13,375 nucleotides of DNA from an uncultured Kangiella sp. Its GTDB lineage: Bacteria > Pseudomonadota > Gammaproteobacteria > Enterobacterales > DSM-103792. This document shows positions 7,431 through 13,375 of this stretch, piece after piece. Position numbers and translations under genes: made by a program. The stretch's first letter is position 1. Each line of letters starts with the position of its first letter. The notes below the pieces were generated by a model. That model had not been told where the DNA came from. It did no database searches and worked only from the letters and a program-made list of their open reading frames with translations. The stretch spans positions 1-13,375 of the forward strand of contig CAMLKQ010000029.1 in the NCBI GenBank assembly GCA_946480585.1, given 5' to 3'.

Positions 7431-7437
7431 GCGTGGT

Positions 7438-10257
7438 TCAGATGAGCAGGCCGGCAGCGCGATTCAGCTGATCTTCGAGCTGCAATTTGTAGCGCACGAA
7501 CAGCGCGGTAGAGGCGGCTTCCGGTAGCGGCGTCAGGGTCAGATCGGTCACGTAGATGGGGTAGCGCCCCAGTGTCCGGCGTTGATGCAGTATGTCGCGC
7601 GCCACAACGCGTAAAAAATCATCGCCTTGAATCAACGCCGAATAGTCCTTGCCGGCACACTGCAATTCCAGATCCTGCAATTCCTGTTGCTCGATACGGG
7701 CGCTGGCGCTGATGGCAAAGAAGGCTTGCTGGTGCAGCGAATCCGGCAAGGCGTGGCGGCGCAGCCAGGCCGGTTCGCCAGCGCGAGCCGGCATCATTTC
7801 AAACAATTCCGGTTCCGGCAGTGGCGGCAAGCCTTTCAGCGCTTGCTGACGTTCGGCGACCGCGGTCAGGAACAGATACCACGGTTTCAACAGCAGTTCG
7901 ACCGAACTCAATGGTTGCTGCGCGACCGCCAGCGCATCGGCTTCATCCAGCAGATACACATCAATGCGATCGGTTTCGGCGCGGAAAAAGATTTGCACCG
8001 CGCCCTGTCGGCGTTGCCCGTAAATCAGATGCAAAGGCACGTCGCTGATGGCCTGTGATTCGAAACGCAGTTCACAAGCGGGCGGCAGCGGTGTCGCCAG
8101 CTCCCGTAACAAGGCCGAAAAATCATCACAGGCGATCACGTCGGCGTGCTGTTCATCGAGACGGAATTGACGATAGCCCTGACCAAGCCGCAGCACGTAC
8201 CGTACCGGACTGCTCTGGGCCGCCCGACGCACCGGGCCGCAAAATTCGTCGACCACGTCGGTAACGCGCCGGCTGATAGATTCCGCTCGGTGCGCGCTGA
8301 AGCAATGCACATGCAACAGCGGCGTCAGTTGCTGAGTGCCGATGTGCTGGTGCAAGGCGAGCAGCGCCTGCGGCAAGGCCTCGTTGTCGCTGAACGACAC
8401 AAACTGCACCTCGCCCCAGCTGTTCAGCCAGACCAAATCGACCTGCTGCACCAACTGCTCGCGCAGTGCGCCATACGCGAGCGCATCAGTCTGGCTGCTA
8501 ACGAGTTGCAAGCCCTGCCGGGTGCGCTCGGCCATCGGGTCGATGCCGAGGTTGATGATTAGCACGGCGCGTCGCAGTTCGGCATTCTGGCGCAGGTCAT
8601 CATCATCCGGTGGCGGCAGCGGCTGCGGCAGCAACTCAAGCAGCGCGCGTGCGGCCGCTTCAATTTCGACGAGACGCAAATCGGTGTCACCCGGCAACAA
8701 AGCCAGCCGCGTGCGCCGGGTCAACAAGCCATTGACCTCGGCCCATGCCAGCAATTCCAGTGGCTGATGGCTGCGCTTGAGCACGGTTGCGCCATCTGCG
8801 CTGTTGCTGTCGTGTCGACCGCGCAGCAGGGAATATTGATATGGGCTTTCGGCACGCAGTGTCAGCGCGGCTTCCTGCAGATCCGGCGCGATGCCGATAT
8901 CGAGCCGCTCGATCTTGCCCGCGCGCTTCTCCAGCATGGCGAACAGCTTGCGACCGAGCACAGTCAGTTCGTCCTGACGGCTGCGCGCGAGATCGCTTTC
9001 CTGGCGCGCGAACGCCGACAGCGCGCGAAAACTGGCGACCAGCTCTTGCACCAGCTGTTTGCGCTCCGCCTGCACCCGCTCCAGTTTCCACTGCCTGCGT
9101 TGATCGAGTTCCTGCAGCTTTTGCCGCGGCCAGCCCCAGCTTTGCACCCGTTGTTGCAGCAACGGCCGGCGCCAATCCGGATGCGTCACCGGTTGTGACA
9201 GCCGCTCGCCGGTTTTCAGGTAGAAACTGCGACGGATCAGATCGAGCCGATCGAGCCGGCCCTGACGCAGCAGATGGTCCTCAACCGCCTGATACACCAG
9301 CAGGTAGGGATCGATGTCGTCGTGGCTGAGCCGGTTCTGGTAAACGCGCTGCTTGAACTGCAAGGACAGTGGCGGCGGCGCCGGTTGTTGCGCGTAACTT
9401 TCCATCAAGGCCAGTTTCAGCACGGATTTGTACGGCGAATCGATGGCCTTGTTCAGCTGCCACAGCGCGGCAGTAAAAAATTCGGCGGCGGGGATCTGCG
9501 CGACATTGCCGAAATCGACCACGTCACTGGCTTTGATGTAGCGCTGGGTCAGCAGCCGGTCAGCATGTTCCTGATAACGCTCATGCTGCTCCGGTGGCAC
9601 CAGCCACCACAGCGGCAAGCGACCGCCGAGCAGCAGGGCGCTGCGATAAAACTCATCCAGCAGCAGGGCATGCTGGGTGCTGCCGCTGTGCTCGGTCGAC
9701 AGCGGGCCGAATTCGCCAGCGCGGACCGCCGCGGCCGTCATCGGATAAACGTGCAGCGAGACACCTTCGCGTGCGGCGTAAGCAGTGATCCGCGCCGCTT
9801 TGTCCTGCAAACGGCTGATGCCGTCGGCCGGCAACTCGTCGCGGTAGATCAGCCAGACATCGAGATCGCTTTCGCCGCTGTGACCGATGGTGCCGGTCGA
9901 ACCCATCAAGTACAGCGCCTGCAGATCGCGCTTCAGGCTGGCGCGTTTTTCGTAATGAAAGCCACGCGCCAACCGGCGCGCCGCCAGCAGTGCGGTTTGA
10001 CTGGGGGTGTAGTCGGACAGGCTGCATGGCACCTCGGTGTCGACCCAGCCCGGCAACAACGGATGGTTGACGTGAAACAGTAGCGGCAGCAAATCGATCA
10101 GCTCGCGTTCGCGCTCGCGTGCCGAACTGCGCAACCGGTCGAGCCGGTCGCGATTCAGTTGCAAGAAACGCTTGCGGATCAGCAGCAGCTGCTTGCGGTC
10201 CAGCTCGGCGTCGGTGCCGGCGGCAAGCGTTGCGGCAGGTGGCGAGGTGCGATTCAT
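7438..10257 (-). CDS. cyaA: Class I adenylate cyclase
   Basis: The enzyme makes cyclic AMP from ATP in the cytoplasm, feeding CRP/Vfr-type regulators. The 939-residue protein has the class I N-terminal catalytic region with the nucleotidyltransferase-type signature GSTGTIGHSGESDLDVW: G119-S120, and the metal-binding pair D131 and D133. Residues up to about 540 match the family's catalytic half. The remainder is the long regulatory C-terminal half. Length is in the range of pseudomonad enzymes and somewhat above the roughly 850 residues of E. coli. The frame is open 104 codons further upstream, but that part is low-complexity and Pro/Arg/Gly-rich and overlaps the divergent algZ-like gene. The ATG at 10257 begins an ordinary N-terminus, though without a clear Shine-Dalgarno. 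It ends 7 nt from the stop of the convergent sensor kinase, with no obvious terminator between them. Confidence 0.93.
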   Translation of the reverse strand: MNRTSPPAATLAAGTDAELDRKQLLLIRKRFLQLNRDRLDRLRSSARERERELIDLLPLLFHVNHPLLPGWVDTEVPCSLSDYTPSQTALLAARRLARGFHYEKRASLKRDLQALYLMGSTGTIGHSGESDLDVWLIYRDELPADGISRLQDKAARITAYAAREGVSLHVYPMTAAAVRAGEFGPLSTEHSGSTQHALLLDEFYRSALLLGGRLPLWWLVPPEQHERYQEHADRLLTQRYIKASDVVDFGNVAQIPAAEFFTAALWQLNKAIDSPYKSVLKLALMESYAQQPAPPPLSLQFKQRVYQNRLSHDDIDPYLLVYQAVEDHLLRQGRLDRLDLIRRSFYLKTGERLSQPVTHPDWRRPLLQQRVQSWGWPRQKLQELDQRRQWKLERVQAERKQLVQELVASFRALSAFARQESDLARSRQDELTVLGRKLFAMLEKRAGKIERLDIGIAPDLQEAALTLRAESPYQYSLLRGRHDSNSADGATVLKRSHQPLELLAWAEVNGLLTRRTRLALLPGDTDLRLVEIEAAARALLELLPQPLPPPDDDDLRQNAELRRAVLIINLGIDPMAERTRQGLQLVSSQTDALAYGALREQLVQQVDLVWLNSWGEVQFVSFSDNEALPQALLALHQHIGTQQLTPLLHVHCFSAHRAESISRRVTDVVDEFCGPVRRAAQSSPVRYVLRLGQGYRQFRLDEQHADVIACDDFSALLRELATPLPPACELRFESQAISDVPLHLIYGQRRQGAVQIFFRAETDRIDVYLLDEADALAVAQQPLSSVELLLKPWYLFLTAVAERQQALKGLPPLPEPELFEMMPARAGEPAWLRRHALPDSLHQQAFFAISASARIEQQELQDLELQCAGKDYSALIQGDDFLRVVARDILHQRRTLGRYPIYVTDLTLTPLPEAASTALFVRYKLQLEDQLNRAAGLLI

Positions 10258-10379
10258 GTCGACCAGTGTAGCAGTGCCCACACATCCGGCTGCCGCTGCC
10301 GCAGGGCCGCCGACCCCTTGCCAAGCCATAAGACAATCCGGACACTGGCCGCTCCCGTGCTTCCGGTCGCCGTGATCGC

Positions 10380-11522
10380 ATGTCCCGCCGTTCCCCGACA
10401 GCTCCTGCTCCGATCCCTGCCGGCCAACGCCTGCGCCGCTGGTGGCGCGAGCAAGCGCTGGCACCGAGTGCCGATTTCCTGCCCGATTTCTGCAATGTGC
10501 AGCTGGTGTTTCTGGTCGTGCTGGTGGTCGAGCTGATGGCGCTGGTGTTGGCCTTGGCGCAGGCACCACGCGGTGATCTGTGGCAGGCGCTTGGTTTGAT
10601 CAGTTTGTTCATGCAATGGGTCGCCCTTACCTGCACCGCCCTGCTCTGCACGCTGCGCCGCTTTCTCGCCAAACGGCCGCTGGTGTTGGCGGCGCTGTTC
10701 AGTTACGGCCTGATCCTGGCGATGACTGCACTGTTCACCTGGCTCGCGCTGCGCGCCGGGATCGGCATGGATATGCAAGCGCTGCGGCAACCGGACGCCG
10801 TGTTGGCACGCAATCTCGCCATGGCCGGCATCATCGGTGCCGTTGCCCTGCGCTATTTCTATCTGCAGCAACAATACCGCCGTCGCGTGCGGCTGGAAGC
10901 CGAAGCGCGGGTGCAAGCGCTGCAGGCCCGCATCCATCCCCATTTTCTGTTCAACAGCATGAACACCATTGCCAGCCTGACCCGCAGCAATCCGCGTCTG
11001 GCCGAAACGGTGGTCGAAAACCTGTCGGAATTGTTCCGGGCATCGCTGGCGCTCGCTGGCAGCAAAACCACGCTGGCCGAAGAATTCGAGTTGTGCCAAC
11101 GCTATCTCGATATTGAACAGCTGCGGCTGGGTGCCCGGCTGAAAGTCAGTGTCGAACTGGACCCGTTGCTCAAAACCGTGCCGGTGCCATTGCTGCTGAT
11201 TCAGCCGTTGGTAGAGAATGCGGTTTACCATGGCGTGCAGCCGTTGCCGGAAGGCGGCTGGGTGCGGCTGCAGGCGCAAACGGTCGGTGATGTCGCCGAG
11301 ATCGTGGTCAGCAATCCGCTGCCGCAGCAACCAAGCCGGGCCGGTCATGGCGTGGCGCTCGACAACATCCGCGAGCGGCTCGCGGTGTTGTATCCGGACG
11401 GCGCATCGCTGCACACCGAAACACAGGCCGGCACCGAGACCGGCAGCAGCACGGACAAAACATTTATCGCCCGCTTGCGCATTCCGCTGCGCAACGGTTC
11501 GGCAACGGAGAGGCCACTGTGA
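10380..11522 (+). CDS. algZ: LytS/AlgZ (FimS)-type membrane sensor histidine kinase
   Basis: This is a membrane sensor kinase expected to phosphorylate, or otherwise control, the response regulator encoded directly after it. The 380-residue protein has four hydrophobic helices between about residues 40 and 160. The His_kinase family signature follows: ARIHPHFLFNSMNTI at 183-197, with H188 at the conserved PHFLFN position. An ATP-binding domain follows, with an N box near PLVENAVYHG and GHGVALDNIRERL as the G box. It lacks the classic HisKA H box, as expected for this family. The stop overlaps the next start by 4 nt (GTGA), so the two are translationally coupled. In Pseudomonas the same pair sits upstream of hemC and controls alginate, type IV pili and virulence. 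The ATG at 10380 has a poor Shine-Dalgarno, so the exact start is less sure than the identity. Confidence 0.88.
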   Translation: MSRRSPTAPAPIPAGQRLRRWWREQALAPSADFLPDFCNVQLVFLVVLVVELMALVLALAQAPRGDLWQALGLISLFMQWVALTCTALLCTLRRFLAKRPLVLAALFSYGLILAMTALFTWLALRAGIGMDMQALRQPDAVLARNLAMAGIIGAVALRYFYLQQQYRRRVRLEAEARVQALQARIHPHFLFNSMNTIASLTRSNPRLAETVVENLSELFRASLALAGSKTTLAEEFELCQRYLDIEQLRLGARLKVSVELDPLLKTVPVPLLLIQPLVENAVYHGVQPLPEGGWVRLQAQTVGDVAEIVVSNPLPQQPSRAGHGVALDNIRERLAVLYPDGASLHTETQAGTETGSSTDKTFIARLRIPLRNGSATERPL

Positions 11523-12259
11523 AAGTATTGATCGTGGATGACGAACCGCTGGCGCGCGAGCGGTTGCGTCGGTTCTGCGAAGAAGACCTGAGCGGTTATC
11601 AGGTTGTCGCCGAAGCCAGCGATGGCGCCGCCGCAATCCGCGAAGCGCAGCAACATCATCCCGATGTGGTCCTGCTTGATGTCCGGATGCCGGGCATGGA
11701 CGGCATTGAAGCCGCTCGCCACCTGGCTGATCTGGAACCGGCCCCCGCGATCATTTTCACCACGGCCTACGATGATTACGCCCTCGAGGCCTTTGCCGTC
11801 CATGCGGTGGGCTATTTGCTCAAGCCAGTGCGGCGCGACAAGCTGGAAGATGCGCTCAAGGCCGCCGCCAAACCGAACGCGGTGCAGCTGGCCGCCCTGC
11901 GCGGTGATGACAGCAACAAGGCGCGGGCGCGCAGTCATATCAGTGCACGCGTGCGTGGCAATCTCGTTCTGGTCAAGGTGGACGACATTCTGTACTTCCA
12001 GGCCGATCAGAAGTACATCACCGTCCGCCACCACGGCGGTGAAGTGCTGATCGAAGAAGCACTGAAAGATCTGGAAGAAGAATTTGGCGATCGCTTTGTC
12101 CGCATCCATCGCAATGCACTGGTCTCGCTCGACGGCATTGTCGCGCTGGAGCGCGATGCGCTTGGTCGCACCGTGGTCAAGCTGAAAGGGCTCAATGAGA
12201 CGCTGGAAGTTTCGCGGCGGCATTTGCCGGGCTTGCGCGCGACTCTGAAGCAGCTCTGA
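11519..12259 (+). CDS. algR: LytTR-family response regulator, AlgR-like
   Basis: This is a DNA-binding response regulator paired with the kinase just upstream. The 246-residue protein has a receiver domain at 1-118 with the acidic pair D7-D8, the phospho-acceptor D54 in LLDVRMPGMDG, T81/T82 and K102 in LLKPV. A LytTR DNA-binding domain lies at about 140-246, with YFQADQKYITV, LEEEFGDRFVRIHRNALV and a C-terminal EVSRRHLPGLR. The GTG start overlaps the kinase stop codon by 4 nt and gives the canonical MKVLIVDDEP N-terminus, which settles the choice. The algZ-algR-(one gene)-hemC order resembles Pseudomonas, where algR lies next to hemC. Its targets here are unknown; alginate or pilus control is only by analogy. 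Confidence 0.92.
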   Translation: MKVLIVDDEPLARERLRRFCEEDLSGYQVVAEASDGAAAIREAQQHHPDVVLLDVRMPGMDGIEAARHLADLEPAPAIIFTTAYDDYALEAFAVHAVGYLLKPVRRDKLEDALKAAAKPNAVQLAALRGDDSNKARARSHISARVRGNLVLVKVDDILYFQADQKYITVRHHGGEVLIEEALKDLEEEFGDRFVRIHRNALVSLDGIVALERDALGRTVVKLKGLNETLEVSRRHLPGLRATLKQL

Positions 12260-12297
12260 CGGTCGACCGCCGACTGCTCCATGCACGGATCTCCCCG

Positions 12298-13074
12298 ATG
12301 ATGCCAATCGTCCGATCTGCCGTGTTGGCCATGCTCGCGCTACTGTGCAGTGCCTGCTCGCCCGACACATTGATGAAACAGATAGTTGATCAGAGCAAGG
12401 TCGATCAGGCTCGCCAGATCCTCGACCGGCTCAACGGCAACGATCGGACGACGCTGTTGACCGAGCTCGATCCGTCGATCCAAAGTGAAAACCCGGCGGC
12501 GGTGTTGTTGGTGCTGGCCTCCACGTTGCCGGATCAGGCGCCGTTATCCGAGACGGTGGTGGGCTATCACGCGCTCAGCCAGAACGGCACCGAATTCGTC
12601 AACGTCACCTTTGAACGCGAATACCCCGAGCAGTGGTTGTTGGCGACGGTTGCGGTGAAAACCGAAGCGGGCCGGCGCACCATCGTCGGGCTGAACCTGC
12701 AGCCGAGCGACCAGTCGCTGCGCGCGCTGCATCGCTTCACGCTGGTCAATAAAAGCCTCCGTCATCACCTGATTCTGCTTGCTGCCGTCGTCGCATTATT
12801 GTTCACCGTCTATACGCTGTACCGGGCCGCGCGCACACCGATCCCGAAACGCAAATGGCTGTGGCTGTTGTTTGTTGCCTGCGGCGTCGGCCAGATCGCC
12901 ATTCAATGGACCAGCGGCGTGATCAGCGTGTCCGTGCTGTCGCTGCAGTTGTTAAGTGCCGGCGCGGTCGCGCCGTTGTACGGGCCATGGTTGATTTCCT
13001 TCTCCTTGCCGCTCGGCGCCGTCCTGTTCTGGTGGCGGCGCAAGCAATGGCTGGCCGCTGCCGCGTCATCGTGA
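12298..13074 (+). CDS. Unrecognised membrane protein, possible lipoprotein
   Basis: I do not recognise this 258-residue protein. It opens with a short hydrophobic signal ending in LLCSAC, with Cys20 at a near-canonical lipobox whose -3 residue is Cys instead of the usual Leu/Val. A soluble part at about 21-155 is followed by a C-terminal membrane region with hydrophobic segments near 157-176, 187-204, 207-225 and 229-246. Basic residues (R154-H157, PKRKW at 183-187, WRRK at the end) mark likely cytoplasmic loops. A lipoprotein with a polytopic tail is unusual; the first segment may simply be an uncleaved helix. Start codons at 12298 and 12301 are both ATG, with a weak ACGGA about 9 nt upstream. 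It lies between the algR-like gene (38 nt) and hemC (101 nt), in the same direction as both. Base composition and codon use match its neighbours, so it looks like a real gene. Confidence 0.75.
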   Translation: MMPIVRSAVLAMLALLCSACSPDTLMKQIVDQSKVDQARQILDRLNGNDRTTLLTELDPSIQSENPAAVLLVLASTLPDQAPLSETVVGYHALSQNGTEFVNVTFEREYPEQWLLATVAVKTEAGRRTIVGLNLQPSDQSLRALHRFTLVNKSLRHHLILLAAVVALLFTVYTLYRAARTPIPKRKWLWLLFVACGVGQIAIQWTSGVISVSVLSLQLLSAGAVAPLYGPWLISFSLPLGAVLFWWRRKQWLAAAASS

Positions 13075-13114
13075 TCGAACCGGATTGCGCCATCGGTTGA
13101 TCTTCCAGCTTGCT

Positions 13115-13132
13115 GGCCGGTCCTGACCGGCC
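13115..13132. repeat. 18-nt palindrome (GGCCGGTC-ct-GACCGGCC) upstream of hemC
   Basis: Eight perfect pairs surround a 2-nt centre in the 101-nt gap between the membrane protein and hemC. There is no T run after it on either strand. It may be a weak terminator for the upstream gene, an operator, or a member of a REP-like family, but no second copy is obvious in this window. Confidence 0.45.
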
Positions 13133-13175
13133 CTACGATCCGGGGCCACGCCTTTGCGCTTTCCTGGAACCCGGC

Positions 13176-13375
13176 ATGAGCCTCCCGACCGTCCGTATCG
13201 CCACCCGCCAATCACCGCTCGCGCTGTGGCAGGCCGAGTTTGTCAAAGCCGAGTTGGAGCGCTTTCATGCCGGCATCGTCGTCGAACTGGTCAAGTTCAC
13301 GACCCAAGGCGACAAGATCCTCGATGCCCCGCTGGCCAAGATTGGCGGCAAGGGGCTGTTCGTCAAGGAGCTGGA
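13176..13375 (+). CDS. hemC: Hydroxymethylbilane synthase (porphobilinogen deaminase), 5' part
   Basis: The enzyme joins four porphobilinogen units into hydroxymethylbilane in cytoplasmic haem biosynthesis. Only the first 66 codons lie in the window and the frame runs off the end. The N-terminal family motifs are clear: [14 protein letters not shown] at 7-20, TTQGDKILD at 42-50 and the Lys/Gly-rich [13 protein letters not shown] at the edge. The ATG at 13176 has GGAA 6 nt upstream and gives the usual short N-terminus. The catalytic Asp and the dipyrromethane-cofactor Cys fall beyond the window. Its place downstream of an algZR-type pair matches Pseudomonas gene order. Confidence 0.95.
   Translation, partial: MSLPTVRIATRQSPLALWQAEFVKAELERFHAGIVVELVKFTTQGDKILDAPLAKIGGKGLFVKEL

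Noticed and set aside
9653..10672. Long minus-strand open frame overlapping cyaA and the algZ-like gene
   Set aside because: Arg/Ala-rich shadow of the high-GC cyaA frame with no domain; it overlaps two well-supported genes.
12260..12275. Short palindrome CGGTCGACCG after the algR-like gene as a terminator
   Set aside because: The stem is only 5 bp with no loop and no T run.

Overview
The window looks like part of a chromosome from a free-living gammaproteobacterium. The evidence is moderately high GC, dense operons, a class I (enterobacterial/pseudomonad-type) adenylate cyclase, and an algZ-algR pair upstream of hemC as in Pseudomonas. I cannot name the genus. Every long stretch is coding. 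I see no rRNA, tRNA, CRISPR array, insertion sequence or integrase.

Layout. (1) 111-4297: a two-gene RND efflux operon with a periplasmic adaptor and an inner-membrane permease, and no outer-membrane channel gene. It ends at a perfect 13-bp inverted repeat. (2) 4446-5501: the highlight, a split borosin RiPP pair. It consists of a tetrapyrrole-methylase-fold peptide alpha-N-methyltransferase of the OphMA/SonM type with its Y-x5-R-x3-Y catalytic motif, followed 27 nt later by a 72-residue precursor. The precursor has a LigA-like/borosin-binding helical leader and a short C-terminal candidate core. (3) 5520-7430: a TPR-repeat periplasmic sensor histidine kinase starting 18 nt after the precursor, so possibly co-transcribed with it. 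Its sensor half is visibly lower in GC than its kinase half. (4) 10257-7438 (minus strand): class I adenylate cyclase, cyaA, convergent with the kinase. (5) 10380-12259: a LytS/AlgZ-type kinase and a LytTR/AlgR-type response regulator overlapping by 4 nt, divergent from cyaA. (6) 12298-13074: an unrecognised small membrane protein or lipoprotein. (7) 13176 to the window end: the 5' part of hemC.

How the parts may work together. The right half (cyaA, algZR, hemC) is a conserved signalling and haem neighbourhood. The borosin pair with its sensor kinase sits between it and a generic efflux operon, and looks like an accessory insertion. The pair predicts a ribosomally made peptide with backbone N-methylations near its C-terminus. 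The sensor kinase is a candidate regulator, and the RND pump is only a weak candidate for export because a terminator-like hairpin separates it from the borosin genes. No dedicated protease or ABC exporter for the peptide is visible here.
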